A stretch of DNA of 64,000 nucleotides, from contig CAWHLA010000007.1 in NCBI GenBank assembly GCA_963830065.1, positions 1 to 64,000 of the forward strand, read 5' to 3'. The stretch comes from JACCZR01 sp963830065. GTDB taxonomy: Bacteria; Actinomycetota; Thermoleophilia; Solirubrobacterales; Thermoleophilaceae. The position numbers were made by a program, and so were the translations under genes. Below are positions 40,920 to 50,043 of the stretch, one piece after another. A model generated the notes under the pieces. That model was given only the letters and a program-made list of their open reading frames with translations, made no database searches and had not been told where the DNA came from. Positions within the stretch are counted from its first letter, which is position 1, and every line of letters begins with the position of its first letter.

Positions 40920-41312
40920 CTAGCTGATGCCGAGCAGACCCGCGGTCTGGTGGGAGTCGGTGAGGATCTGCAGGCGCTTGATCTCGTCGCCCTCCCAGCG
41001 CCACACGTGCACCACCGGCACCTGCGCCGACTGGTCGCCCTTCTTGACGTCGGTGTGCCCGAGCACGACCACGGTGTCGCCGTTCTCGAGGAACTCGTCC
41101 GCGGTGAGGGAGAACTCGTCCCACGCGCCCACCGCGTCCCCCAAGGCCTGGAGCGCCTGGTCCTTTCCCCGGTGCTCACCGCCCCCGGGGAGGTCGGTCG
41201 AGTTCCCGCCCTGCCACACGAAGTCCTCCGCCCACAACTCGGTTGCGGTCTCGACGTCGCCCTGGTTGAAAGCGTCGTAACGCTTGCGCATCTCGTCTAT
41301 GTGGCCGGCCAT
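40920..41312 (-). CDS. SnoaL-like (NTF2-fold) protein
   Basis: A 130-residue protein from ATG 41312 with GAGGGAGG-type ribosome site. MAGHIDEMRKRYDAFNQGDV, then WAEDFVWQGGNSTDLPGGGEHRGKD and FLENGDTVVVLGHTDVKKGD follow the SnoaL-like/NTF2 pattern with a conical hydrophobic pocket. Convergent with the previous gene. A small-molecule cyclase, isomerase or binding role is possible but unproven. Confidence 0.8.
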   Translation of the reverse strand: MAGHIDEMRKRYDAFNQGDVETATELWAEDFVWQGGNSTDLPGGGEHRGKDQALQALGDAVGAWDEFSLTADEFLENGDTVVVLGHTDVKKGDQSAQVPVVHVWRWEGDEIKRLQILTDSHQTAGLLGIS

Positions 41313-41349
41313 GGAAGCCTCCCTCGTCGGTTGAACCAACTGGCCCACG

Positions 41350-42375
41350 CTAACTCCGCTGGAGGACCGGCGCAAGGCCACGGCGTAGGGCATCTGCAGC
41401 GCGCAGAGCACCGGCCCGGCCGCTCCTCAGCGCCGTGGTGTTCAGGTAGCCGTGCAGCAGCGGCTCGCGGTACATCTCGACGGTCGCGCCGGCCTCCTCG
41501 AGGCGGCGCGCGTAGGCCTCGCCCTCGGCCCGCAGAGGGTCGGCGACTGAGGTGGCCACGAACGCCGGCGGCAGCCCGTTCAGCTCGACCGCGCGGAGGG
41601 GTGCGACCCGCGGGTCGCCCCGCTCGGCCGGGTCGGGCACGTAACGGGCGAAGAGGTAGCGCATGCGCTCGGCGCTGAGGTAGAAGCCCTCCGCGTAGGT
41701 CACGTAGGTCTCGTGGCGGTCCGGGGCGTCGGTCACGGGGTACAGCAGCCACTGAAAGGCCGGGAGGCGCAATCCGGCGTCGCGGGCGTGCAGGCACAGC
41801 GCGGCGGCGAGGTTGCCGCCGACGCTGTCGCCCCCGACCGCGATGACCGAAGCGCCGAAGCGCTCGGGCGCGCCGGCCACGGCCGCGTAAGCCGACACCG
41901 CGTCGTCGAACGCGGCGGGAAAGGGGTGCTCCGGGGCCAAGCGGTAGTCGACCGACAGCACCCGCACCCCGGCGCGGTCGGCCACCGTGCGGCAGCCGGC
42001 GTCATGGCTCTGGACCGAGCCCTGCACCCAGCCGCCGCCGTGAAAGAAGACCAGCAGCGGCCCGGCTGTCGCCGCGGCCTGGGGGACGTAGAGCCGCGCG
42101 GGCACGCCGCCGGCGTCGAGGTCGATGGTGGCGACGGGAGTCTCGGGTGGGCGGCCGAAGACGGCGCACCGGATCTCGTTCTTCCTGCGCGTCTCGGCGT
42201 CGGGGGGCGGCTCGGCCGGAGTCCCGATCTCGCTCAGCCGGGCCAGCGCCCAGGCCTGCGGGTCGAGTCCCTCCGCCGCGGGAGGCGGCAGGCCGAACAG
42301 TGTGCGCAGCGCCGCGTCGGGTAGCTCGAGCACCCGTCGCCCGAGCTCGAGCATCGCCCGCTCGGGCAGGCTCAC
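41350..42375 (-). CDS. Alpha/beta hydrolase (HSL family esterase/lipase)
   Basis: A 341-residue hydrolase of the hormone-sensitive-lipase class. The oxyanion motif HGGGWVQGS is near residue 119, the nucleophile elbow GGDSVGGNLAAAL near 186, then the acid in VADPLRAEGEAY and the His in LLHGYLN. It hydrolyses carboxylic esters; no signal peptide, so cytoplasmic. Its ATG overlaps the murB stop (ATGA). Confidence 0.9.
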   Translation of the reverse strand: MSLPERAMLELGRRVLELPDAALRTLFGLPPPAAEGLDPQAWALARLSEIGTPAEPPPDAETRRKNEIRCAVFGRPPETPVATIDLDAGGVPARLYVPQAAATAGPLLVFFHGGGWVQGSVQSHDAGCRTVADRAGVRVLSVDYRLAPEHPFPAAFDDAVSAYAAVAGAPERFGASVIAVGGDSVGGNLAAALCLHARDAGLRLPAFQWLLYPVTDAPDRHETYVTYAEGFYLSAERMRYLFARYVPDPAERGDPRVAPLRAVELNGLPPAFVATSVADPLRAEGEAYARRLEEAGATVEMYREPLLHGYLNTTALRSGRAGALRAADALRRGLAPVLQRS

Positions 42376-43405
42376 CAGAGGTGGCCGACGAACACGGGCT
42401 CGGGGTGTAGCGCCACCCCGAGCCGGTCCTCGACGGCGGTGGCGATCTCACGGGCCAGGGCCACCAGCTCGGTGGTGCTGGCGCCGCCGCGGTTCACCAA
42501 GGCGAGTACGTGCTTCGAGGACAGGCCCACCCGGCCGTTGCCGTACCCCTTCGAGAAGCCCGCGCGCTCGATCAGCCAGGCGGCGGAGGTCTTCACGCGG
42601 CCGTCGGCCTCGGGGAACGCGGGCGGCGGCGCCCCGGCGCGCCGGGCCACCTCGTCCAGCTCGTCCGGCTGAAGGATCGGGTTGGTGAAGAAGGATCCCG
42701 CGCTGACCGAGTCGGGGTCCTCGTGGGTCGAGCACCATGCCCTTGCCGCGCCGCAGGCCGAGCACGGCGTCGCGGACCTCGGCCAGCGGGGCGCGGCCGC
42801 CGAGCTCCAGCCCCGAGCGTGCGGGCCAGCTCCGGGTAGCGGATCGGCTCCGCCAGCTCCGTGCGCTCGAGCTCGAAGGAGACCGACAGGACCAGGCGGC
42901 GGTCGCTGTACTTGAACACGCTCGACCGATAGGCGAACCCGCACTCCTCGGGCCGGAGGTCCTGGACCTCCCCGCTGCGCCGATCCAGCACCCGCACCCC
43001 GGTGACGGCGGAGCTCACCTCCTGCCCGTAGGCGCCGACGTTCTGAATCGGGGTCGCGCCCGTGGAGCCGGGGATCCCGGACAGGCACTCGAAGCCGGCG
43101 TAGCCATCCTCGACCGTGGTGGAGACGAGGTCGTCCCACGGTTCGCCGGCCTCCACCACCATTTGCCCGCCGTCGCGCGAGACGCCCCTGGTCTGAACCT
43201 GTGCGACCACTCCGGCAAAGCCCTCGTCGGCCACCACGACGTTGCTTCCCCCCGCGAGCACCAGCACGGGCTCGCCGGCCCCGTCGGCCTCGCGGACGAC
43301 GTCGATCAGCTCCTCCTGCGTCGAGCACGCGACGAGCCGCTCGGCGGGCCCGCCGAGCCGGAGGGTGGTGAGCTGCGAGAGCTGAGGAGAGGCGGACCGA
43401 GTCAG
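42372..43405 (-). CDS. murB: UDP-N-acetylenolpyruvoylglucosamine reductase, two frameshifts
   Basis: Peptidoglycan enzyme reducing UDP-GlcNAc-enolpyruvate to UDP-MurNAc with FAD and NADPH. Three frames must be joined: frame A carries LTTLRLGGPAERLV, VLAGGSNVVVADEGF and GFECLSGIPGSTGATPIQNVGAYGQEV; frame B carries ELGGRAPLAEVRDAVLGLRRGKGMVLD; frame C carries DPDSVSAGSFFTNPIL and the end GLSSKHVLALVNRGGAS. The breaks lie at a CCCC run (42811-42814, plus strand) and near 42725. Start uncertain: CTG 43405 fits the family N-terminus, and no good ribosome site is seen. Essential gene, so indel errors are likely. Confidence 0.85.
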
Positions 43406-43461
43406 GCGGCCAGATCGTATGCGGCCCGTCGCGTCCCTGATCGGGGAGATAGGTTGCGCCC

Positions 43462-44301
43462 GTGCCAACCGTGCTGGTCACAGGCGCGGGCCGGGGAATC
43501 GGCCGCGCTACCGCGCTGCGCCTGGCGGCCGGCGGCTGGGACGTCGTCGCGGGGGTCCGCCGCGCTCAGGACGGCGAGGCGCTGGCCGGCGAGGGCGGGG
43601 AGCGGATCGTGCCCGTTCAGCTCGACGTGACCGACTCGGACCAGGTCGCGGCGCTCGGCTCCGCCCTGCCCGCGCGCCTGGAGGGAGTGGTCAACAACGC
43701 CGGGGTGGTCGTCCCGGGGCCGGTGGAATCGGTGCCGGTGGACGAGCTGCGCCGCCAGATCGAGATCAACCTGATCGGGCAGGCGGCGGTGACCCAGGCC
43801 GTGATGAAGCAAGTGCGGGCCGCCCGAGGGCGGGTGGTGTTCGTCTCCTCGCTCAGCGGCCGCGTGGCCACGCCGATGATGGGCGCCTACAACGCCTCGA
43901 AGTTCGCCCTCGAGGGGCTGGCCGACTCGCTGCGCATGGAGGTGCGCCCGTGGGGCGTGCGCGTGGTGCTGGTCGAGCCCGGGCAGGTGAACACCGACAT
44001 CTGGCAGGGAGCCGAGCGCGCGTTCGACGAGGCGGTGGCCGGCCTGGCGCCGCTCCAGCGCGAGCTGTACCGCAAGCACATCGAGGGCTGGCGGAAGGTC
44101 ATCCCCCTGTCGCAGCGCATGGCCGCCCCGGTCGACGACGTCGCGGCGACGATCGAGCGGGCGCTGACCGCGCGGCGCCCGCGGGCCCGTTACGTGGTGG
44201 GCGCGGGCCCCCGCGTCCAGGGCGTGCTGAGCGCCCTCACGCCGACGTCGGTGCGCGACACGCTGCTTCGCGCCGCGACCGGGGTGCCGCGCCGCCCGTA
44301 A
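43462..44301 (+). CDS. SDR family oxidoreductase
   Basis: A 279-residue classical short-chain dehydrogenase from GTG 43462. Rossmann motif VTGAGRGIGRATALRLAAGG, NNAG at VVNNAGVV, catalytic Ser in FVSSLSG and YxxxK in YNASKFALEGLADSLR. The C-terminal VLVEPGQVNTDIW is of the retinol-dehydrogenase-like subclass. Substrate unknown. Divergent from murB and convergent with tRNA-Pro. Confidence 0.9.
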   Translation: MPTVLVTGAGRGIGRATALRLAAGGWDVVAGVRRAQDGEALAGEGGERIVPVQLDVTDSDQVAALGSALPARLEGVVNNAGVVVPGPVESVPVDELRRQIEINLIGQAAVTQAVMKQVRAARGRVVFVSSLSGRVATPMMGAYNASKFALEGLADSLRMEVRPWGVRVVLVEPGQVNTDIWQGAERAFDEAVAGLAPLQRELYRKHIEGWRKVIPLSQRMAAPVDDVAATIERALTARRPRARYVVGAGPRVQGVLSALTPTSVRDTLLRAATGVPRRP

Positions 44302-44307
44302 GTCCAG

Positions 44308-44381
44308 TCGGGGCGACTGGATTTGAACCAGCAATCTCCCCGACCCAAACGGGGTGCGATACCAGGTTTCGCCACGCCCCG
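44308..44381 (-). tRNA. tRNA-Pro (anticodon TGG)
   Basis: On the minus strand: acceptor CGGGGCG/CGCCCCG, D-stem GCGA/TCGC, anticodon stem CCCCG/CGGGG around TTTGGGT (TGG, reads CCA), T-arm GCTGG-TTCAAAT-CCAGT, A73. C1 pairing with G72 is normal for bacterial tRNA-Pro. No duplicate 3' fragment was noticed in the window. Confidence 0.96.
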
Positions 44382-44394
44382 GAGGAGTCTCAGT

Positions 44395-45024
44395 CTAGGT
44401 CCAGCTCGCGCGAACGCAGTCCATCCATGCACCAAGCCGGGCTCTGAGGAGCGTGTCGCAGCAACGCACGGTGGCATTCCGTGCTCGGAACCCCAGAAAC
44501 TCCTCAGCGGCCTGAGGTCCGACGGCGCGGAGTCTAGGGCGGGACGCCCGCGGTTCCGGTTGAAAACTCGTCAGCCGCCTGACGAGTTTTTCGAGGGGGT
44601 ATCCGGGTCCGCGCTCCTGGGCCGTACGCGCTCGCGCACCCGGCCGCCTAGCCCCCTCGGTCCACTCCGGCGGCTCGTAGGGCTTCCCCGGGGTTCCGCC
44701 CACGCACAGCACGCGCATGCCGTCGGAGCCGCTGGTCAGCGTGCGGGCGGTGCCCGCCGAGACCCTGACCACGTGGTCGGGGTCGAGGGTCAGGTGGCGG
44801 TCCTCGTCGTCGATCAGGACCGATCCCGCTCCGCGCAGCGCGAAGTAGACCTCCTCCTGGCCCGAGTCGGACTCGTCGTGGGACCTCGTCGAGTAATCGG
44901 GCGGGAGATCCATCACCTGGCACCCGAACGAGCTCACGTCCAGGCCGGCCCGCACCAGACGCGCGAAGCCGTCCCACAGGTCAGGCAGGTCGTCGATCTT
45001 GGATGCCGCGTAGCCGTCGCTCAT
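44395..45024 (-). CDS. Cupin domain protein, C-terminus uncertain
   Basis: ATG 45024 overlaps the oxidoreductase stop (TGATG). The first about 125 residues form a single cupin barrel: DYSTRSHDESDSGQEEVYF, then GAGSVLIDDEDRHLTLDPD and DHVVRVSAGTARTL, ending GGTPGKPYEPPEWTEG. The open frame then runs about 85 further codons across hairpins at 44502 and 44563 to 44395, which is unlike the family. In another frame a TAG lies immediately after the cupin end (near 44653), so a one-base shift probably extended it falsely. A metal or small-molecule-binding role is possible. Confidence 0.7.
   Translation of the reverse strand: MSDGYAASKIDDLPDLWDGFARLVRAGLDVSSFGCQVMDLPPDYSTRSHDESDSGQEEVYFALRGAGSVLIDDEDRHLTLDPDHVVRVSAGTARTLTSGSDGMRVLCVGGTPGKPYEPPEWTEGARRPGARARTAQERGPGYPLEKLVRRLTSFQPEPRASRPRLRAVGPQAAEEFLGFRARNATVRCCDTLLRARLGAWMDCVRASWT
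44502..44517. other. Intergenic inverted repeat
   Basis: CCTCAG-CGGC-CTGAGG, a perfect 6-bp inverted repeat, 45 bases before a longer hairpin and similar in its CTCAG/CTGAG arms to the palindrome at 33555-33572. Confidence 0.4.
44563..44590 (-). terminator. Bidirectional hairpin with A/T flanks
   Basis: AAAACTCGTCAG pairs perfectly with CTGACGAGTTTT around CCGC, giving a T-run on either strand. It fits a Rho-independent terminator for the minus-strand cupin/oxidoreductase operon, which supports the cupin gene ending near 44650. Confidence 0.75.
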
Positions 45025-47048
45025 CAGGCTTTCTGTACCTCCACCCGGTTGTCGTTGAAAGTCGGCGCCGAACCCATCTCGGTCAGGCGCTGGGACGTCG
45101 TCGCCTGGGCGCCGAGCCCTCCCTCCTGGTCCTGCTTCCACCAGCCCATCGGTGCCACCGCCACGCCGGTCCGCGCGTCGTCGGACACGGTCAGCCCGCA
45201 CGTGAACGAGCCGCGGTCGTTGAACACCCGAACCCGGTCGCCGTCCTCCAGGCCGCGGCCTGCCGCGTCCTCTGGGTGCAGCACGAGATACGGCTCGGGC
45301 TGGCGGTGGCGCTGGCGCGACGAGGCGTTGGCGAACGTCGAGTTCAGGAACAGGTGGGTCTTCGGGGTGATGAGCGCCAGCGGAAGGCGCTCGGCGAGCT
45401 CGGAGTCGGCCACCTCGGCCGAGGGCTCGAACCGCGCCGCGCCCAGCGACAGCCGCCCGCTCTCGGTGAAGAAGTTCCCGTCGGCGTGCGGGGTCTCCCC
45501 CTGACCCAGGTCGACCTTCGCGAATCCGCGCGAGCGCAGCTCGTCCAGCGTCACGCCGGCCGGCGCGGGATCGAACAGCCCCTCCAGGATCTGCTCGTCG
45601 GTCTCCGAGAAGCAGGGGTCGTCGAGGCCCATGCGGGCTGCAATCGCTCGGAAGGTGTCGGAGTTCGAGCGCGCCTCGCCCAGCGGCTCTATCGCCGCCT
45701 CGTTGTAGGTCAGGTAGTGATGGCCCCAGGAGAAGACGGCGTCGGTGTGCTCGAGCTGGGTGGTGGCGGGCAGGATCACGTCCGCGTGCGCCGCGGTATC
45801 GGTCATGAACTGCTCGACCACCACGCAGAACAGGTCCTCGCGGCGCAGCCCCTCCAGCACCAGCTGCTGCTGTGGAGCCACCTGTGCGGGGTTGGAGGAC
45901 CACACCACCAGAGCGGCCACGGGCGGCGTGAGGGAGGGATCGGTCAGCGCCGTGCCCAGCTGCGACATGTTGATCGTGCGGACCTCGCCCGGGCGAAGGT
46001 CGTCGCGGCGGGCCCCCTGCGCCTGGACGGCGTCCGCGGTGGCCGTCGGCACGTAGGAACAGCCCCCGCCCGCGTGGCGCCAAGCGCCGGTCAGGGCCGG
46101 GAGGCAGGCAGCAGTCGAGTAAGCCGCCGGCGCACCCAGGTGGCGTTGGGCGCCTACCCCCAGCCGCAGGAGGGCGGGGTCCGTGGAGGCGAACTCGCGC
46201 CCCACTCGGTCCACGTCCTCGGCCGGGACGCCGCACAGCGCAGCCCACTCCGAGACGCTCCGTTCGCCCACCCGCTCGACCAGCTCGTCGAAGCCGTCGG
46301 CGTGCTCGCGACACCAGGCCTCGTCGGCCAGCCCGGCGTCGAGCACCGCCCGCATCATCCCCATCGCCAGGGCGCCGTCGCTGCCGGGCAGCGGGCGCAG
46401 GTGATCGTCGGCCACGCGCGCCGTACGCGAGCGCGCCGGGTCCACGACCACCAGCTTCGCCCCCGCGCGGCGCGCCTCCAGCAGCAGCCGCCACAGGTGC
46501 GGCGCGGTGGACATCGGGTTCCAGCCCCACACCAGCAGGTAGCGGGCGCGCGGCCACAGCTCGGGGTCGACCTCCGGGGAGAGCCCATGGGTCGAGACCG
46601 TCCCGACCATGCCCGCCGTGGCGCAGATGGTGCGCTCGAGGTTGCTCGCGCCCAACGCGTTCATCACCCGCGCGCTCATCATGTTGGCCTGCAGCAGGCC
46701 CTGGGTGCCGTAGTAGCTGTAGGGCAGGATCGACTCGGCGCCGTGGCGGTCGATGGCGCCCTGTAGGCCAGAGGCCACCCGGTCGAGCGCCTCGTCCCAC
46801 GAGACCTGCTCGAACGAATTCGACCCCTTGGCGCCGGTGCGCACCAGCGGATGGAGCAGGCGATCCTCGGAGTAGACCCGCGCCGGGTAGTCCGAGACCT
46901 TGCCGCACAGGAAGCCGGCCGTGACCGGCTGGTCGGGGTCACCCTCGACCTTGACGGCCCGCCCGTCGGCGTCGACGTGGACGAGCATGGCGCACGTATC
47001 GGGACAGTCGTGGGGGCAAGCCCCGTGCACCACGCGCCCAGCGGCCAT
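45024..47048 (-). CDS. Molybdopterin-dependent oxidoreductase
   Basis: A 674-residue DMSO-reductase-superfamily enzyme, start ATG 47048 (MAAGRVVHGACPHDCPDTCAM). The N-terminal Cys cluster CPHDCPDTC with a later LCGKV would hold a [4Fe-4S] cluster. Molybdopterin-binding elements include YLLVWGWNPMSTAPHLWRLL, VVVDPARSRTARVADDHL and the C-terminal FLNSTFANASSRQRHRQPEP. No Tat signal, so probably cytoplasmic. The redox substrate is unknown. It is followed in the operon by a cupin and is divergent from the DUF1015 gene. Confidence 0.9.
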   Translation of the reverse strand: MAAGRVVHGACPHDCPDTCAMLVHVDADGRAVKVEGDPDQPVTAGFLCGKVSDYPARVYSEDRLLHPLVRTGAKGSNSFEQVSWDEALDRVASGLQGAIDRHGAESILPYSYYGTQGLLQANMMSARVMNALGASNLERTICATAGMVGTVSTHGLSPEVDPELWPRARYLLVWGWNPMSTAPHLWRLLLEARRAGAKLVVVDPARSRTARVADDHLRPLPGSDGALAMGMMRAVLDAGLADEAWCREHADGFDELVERVGERSVSEWAALCGVPAEDVDRVGREFASTDPALLRLGVGAQRHLGAPAAYSTAACLPALTGAWRHAGGGCSYVPTATADAVQAQGARRDDLRPGEVRTINMSQLGTALTDPSLTPPVAALVVWSSNPAQVAPQQQLVLEGLRREDLFCVVVEQFMTDTAAHADVILPATTQLEHTDAVFSWGHHYLTYNEAAIEPLGEARSNSDTFRAIAARMGLDDPCFSETDEQILEGLFDPAPAGVTLDELRSRGFAKVDLGQGETPHADGNFFTESGRLSLGAARFEPSAEVADSELAERLPLALITPKTHLFLNSTFANASSRQRHRQPEPYLVLHPEDAAGRGLEDGDRVRVFNDRGSFTCGLTVSDDARTGVAVAPMGWWKQDQEGGLGAQATTSQRLTEMGSAPTFNDNRVEVQKA

Positions 47049-47073
47049 CGGCCCAAGAGTAATCTGGCGCGCC

Positions 47074-48333
47074 GTGGCACGCATAGAACCACTCCACACC
47101 GTCCGGTACGAGCCCACCACAGTGGGCTCGCTGGAGGCGGTGCTCGCCCCGCCCTACGACGTCATCGACCCGCCCTTCCGCAAGGAGCTGGCTGCGCGGA
47201 GCCCGTTCAACGTGGTGGAGATCGACCTCCCCGAGGCGGACGGCCGCGACCCCTACCAGCACGCCGAGGAGACCTTCGAGAACTGGCGCCAGCAGGGCGT
47301 GCTGGTGCAGGAGCGCGAGCCGGCGATCTGGGCGCTGGAGCAGTCCTTCACCACGCCCGACGGAGAGCAGCGCACCCGCCGCGGGATCTTCGCGCGCGTG
47401 CGGGTCGAGGACTACGGCCCGGGCCGCATCAGGCCCCACGAGCGCACCCACCCCGGCCCCAAGGAGGACCGGCTGCGCCTCACTCGCGCCACGCGGGCCA
47501 ACCTCTCCCCCGTCTTCAGCCTGTTCACCGACCCCGACGGCGCCACCCAGGCGATCGTCGAGGGGCTGGCCAGCGGAGAGCCGTGGGCCCAGGCCCGCGA
47601 CGACGAGGGCACCGACAACACGCTGTGGCGGATCGCCGACCCCACCGCGATCTCGGCGCTGACCGACGCCCTGGGGACCTCGGAGCTCCTGATCGCCGAC
47701 GGCCACCACCGCTACGAGACGGCGCGCGTCTACGCCGAGGAGGTCGGCGGAGAGGGGCCGCACCGCTACGTGCTGATGCTGCTCTGCTCGCTCGCCGACC
47801 CCGGCCTGGCCGTGTTCCCCACCCACCGGCTCCTCACCGGCCTCAAGGACGACAGCGAGAAGCAGCTGGCCATCCGCGAGGTGCTGACCACCCACTTCGA
47901 GGTCGAGCAGGTCGACGACCTGGCCCCGCCTACCACCGGCCCCGTGTCCTTCGGCTACATGGACTCCTTCCACCGCCAGCCCTACCGCGCCACGCTGAAG
48001 GACCCCGAGGCCGTGGCGCGCGCACTTCCCGACAAGCCGCAGGCCTACCGCGACCTCGACACCGCGGTGCTCGAGGCGCTCGTTCTGGAGGGGGCGCTGG
48101 GGATGACCGAGGACGACATCTCCCACTTCCGCGGCCTGGGCTACTCCAAGAGCCTGGACGAGGCACGGGCCAAGGTGGAGTCGGGCGAGGTGGACGCCGC
48201 CTTCTTCATGCGCGCCACGCCGGTGCAGCAAGTCCAGGAGGTGGCGGCGGAGGGCGAGTCGATGCCGCCCAAGTCCACCTTCTTCTTCCCGAAGGTCCCG
48301 ACCGGCCTCGTCTTCAACCTCCTCGAAGAGTGA
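47074..48333 (+). CDS. DUF1015 domain-containing protein
   Basis: A 419-residue protein from GTG 47074. Conserved DUF1015 elements: the opening EAVLAPPYDVIDPPFRKELA, VEIDLPEADGRDPYQHAEET, and the ADGHHRYETARVYAEE motif near residue 210. Members are HTH-associated or kinase-like proteins of uncertain function, often annotated as conserved hypothetical. First gene of an operon with the adenosyltransferase (GTGA overlap). Confidence 0.88.
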   Translation: MARIEPLHTVRYEPTTVGSLEAVLAPPYDVIDPPFRKELAARSPFNVVEIDLPEADGRDPYQHAEETFENWRQQGVLVQEREPAIWALEQSFTTPDGEQRTRRGIFARVRVEDYGPGRIRPHERTHPGPKEDRLRLTRATRANLSPVFSLFTDPDGATQAIVEGLASGEPWAQARDDEGTDNTLWRIADPTAISALTDALGTSELLIADGHHRYETARVYAEEVGGEGPHRYVLMLLCSLADPGLAVFPTHRLLTGLKDDSEKQLAIREVLTTHFEVEQVDDLAPPTTGPVSFGYMDSFHRQPYRATLKDPEAVARALPDKPQAYRDLDTAVLEALVLEGALGMTEDDISHFRGLGYSKSLDEARAKVESGEVDAAFFMRATPVQQVQEVAAEGESMPPKSTFFFPKVPTGLVFNLLEE

Positions 48334-48881
48334 AGATCTACACGCGCAAGGGCGACGACGGGACCACCGGCCTCTGGTACGGCGGTCGCGTGGGCAAGGC
48401 CGACCCGCGGCCGGAGGCCTACGGCTCGGTGGACGAGGCGGGCTCCGCGCTGGGGCTGGCCCGCGCGGCGGCGGAGCCGAGCTCCGAGCTGTACGCGGAC
48501 ATCCTGCGACTGCAGGAGGAGCTGTTCGTGGCCGGGGCCGAGCTGGCCACCGACCCCAGCGCCGCCGACCGGCTCGAGGACGGCATCTCCCGGATCACGG
48601 GCGAGATGGTCGACCACCTCGAAGAGGTGATCGACCGCTACATGGACCGCGTCGACCTGCCGCCCAAGTTCGTGATCCCGGGCGGCACCGAGCTGTCCGC
48701 CCGGCTGGACGTGGCGCGCAGCGCGCTGCGCCGCGCCGAGCGGCGGGTGTCGACCCTCGACCTCGCCGACGACGCCGTGCTCCGGTTCCTCAACCGGGCG
48801 TCGGACGCCCTGTTCGCGATGGCGCGCTTCGCCGACGAGCCCGAGCCGGAGCTGTTCGGGGGAAGGGAAGGATCCCGATGA
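48330..48881 (+). CDS. Cob(I)yrinic acid a,c-diamide adenosyltransferase (PduO type)
   Basis: A 183-residue ATP:cob(I)alamin adenosyltransferase from GTG 48330. The N-terminal KIYTRKGDDGTTGLWYGGRV is the ATP-binding loop, with YGSVDEAGSALGLARA (the VDE-N-like substrate region) and RSALRRAERRV as the Arg-rich active-site helix. It makes adenosylcobalamin. Coupled to DUF1015 upstream and OsmC downstream by overlapping start and stop codons. Confidence 0.9.
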   Translation: MKIYTRKGDDGTTGLWYGGRVGKADPRPEAYGSVDEAGSALGLARAAAEPSSELYADILRLQEELFVAGAELATDPSAADRLEDGISRITGEMVDHLEEVIDRYMDRVDLPPKFVIPGGTELSARLDVARSALRRAERRVSTLDLADDAVLRFLNRASDALFAMARFADEPEPELFGGREGSR

Positions 48882-49276
48882 TGAAGGCAATCGCCCGCCG
48901 GCGGCACGGCAAGCTCGAGCACGATCTCCAAGTGCGCGATCACCGGCTGAAGTCCGACGAGGCCCACGCCACCGGAGGCGAAGACAGCGGCCCCAACCCG
49001 CAGGAGCTGCTGGCCGCGAGCCTGGCCTCGTGCAGCGCCATCACCATGGAGATGTACGCCGAGCGCAAGGGATGGGACATCGGCGACGTGGTGGTCGAGG
49101 TCGGCTACGAGCCCGCTCAGCGCGGTTCGCCGACCCGCTTCGAGCTCACCGTGAAGCTGCCCAAGGAGCTGCCCGAGGAGCAGCGCGAGCGCCTGCTGAC
49201 CATCGTCAACAAGTGCCCCGTGCACCGCACGCTCGAGGGCGAGGTCATGTTCGAGGAGAAGGTCGAGCTGGCCTAG
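48878..49276 (+). CDS. OsmC family peroxiredoxin-like protein
   Basis: A 132-residue thiol peroxidase-fold protein. The two redox cysteines are in LASCSAITMEMYAERKGW and VNKCPVHRTLEGEV, spaced as in OsmC/Ohr proteins, with PNPQELLAASLA before the first. It probably reduces organic hydroperoxides. ATGATG at the junction overlaps the adenosyltransferase stop. Confidence 0.92.
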   Translation: MMKAIARRRHGKLEHDLQVRDHRLKSDEAHATGGEDSGPNPQELLAASLASCSAITMEMYAERKGWDIGDVVVEVGYEPAQRGSPTRFELTVKLPKELPEEQRERLLTIVNKCPVHRTLEGEVMFEEKVELA

Positions 49277-49281
49277 CCGCC

Positions 49282-50043
49282 TCAGGCGGCCTCGCGGCGC
49301 TCCCACATCTCGCAGACCCCGAACTCGCGGTAGCCGAGCGCCCTGTAGACCCCCCGGCCCATCTTGGTCGCCTGGAGCGTCGAGATGTCGTTGCCCCGCT
49401 CGCGGCCGTCGGCCAGGGCGTGGCGCATCAGCCCGGAGGCAAGCCCGCGGCCGCGGGCTTCAGGCGCGGTGGCCACCCACCACACGCTGGTGTCGCCCTC
49501 ATGGTCGGAGGTGATCAGCCCGGCTATGGCTTCCCCGGACTCGCGCGCGATGTACACGTGCTCGGGGTCGCCCTCCCCCTTTCCGATCACCTTCCCGAGC
49601 TGGTCTCCGGTCCCGTAGGCGATGTCGTTGAGCGCGCCGAGCTCGTCCAGGCGCGGCGAGTCTGCCGGCGGGAGATCGGTGTCGCGCGGCGGCTCCACGT
49701 CGGCGAGGTCGGCCGCCATCGCCGCGGGGGCGGCGTCCAGCACGTGGCCCGCCCCCTCGAGCAGGGTCCGCGCGACTTCGTCCTGGCGGGGGACCCAGAC
49801 CGTCCACGCCCGCACCCCCGCCTCGCGGTAGGCACCGGCCACGGCGTCGAGCACGTTGGCCAAGCCCTCGGGGTGCTCGTAGAGCACCGAGTTGGGGAGC
49901 GAGCGATCGGGCACCTCGGGCAGGATCGTGGCGATCACGCCGTCGCTCTCGAACAGGCTGCCTCCGGTCTCCTCGGGCATCAGCCGGAACTCCTCGCGCA
50001 TGCTGAGGCCCATCCGCTCCCACAGCCTGGCGCTGTCGGTCAC
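49282..50043 (-). CDS. GNAT family N-acetyltransferase
   Basis: A 253-residue protein from GTG 50043, overlapping the nicotinamidase stop (GTGA). The C-terminal half is a GNAT domain: VWWVATAPEARGRGLASGLM carries the RGxGxA/G acetyl-CoA loop and GVYRALGYREFGVCEMW the final strand. The N-terminal 120 residues look like a degenerate second GNAT domain (VLYEHPEGLANVLDAVAGAY). Substrate unknown. Confidence 0.87.
   Translation of the reverse strand: MTDSARLWERMGLSMREEFRLMPEETGGSLFESDGVIATILPEVPDRSLPNSVLYEHPEGLANVLDAVAGAYREAGVRAWTVWVPRQDEVARTLLEGAGHVLDAAPAAMAADLADVEPPRDTDLPPADSPRLDELGALNDIAYGTGDQLGKVIGKGEGDPEHVYIARESGEAIAGLITSDHEGDTSVWWVATAPEARGRGLASGLMRHALADGRERGNDISTLQATKMGRGVYRALGYREFGVCEMWERREAA

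Noticed and set aside
46851..48881. A 676-codon plus-strand frame spanning DUF1015
   Set aside because: Its first 490 codons are Arg/Pro-rich shadow of the DUF1015 gene; only the last 183 codons (adenosyltransferase from GTG 48330) are real.
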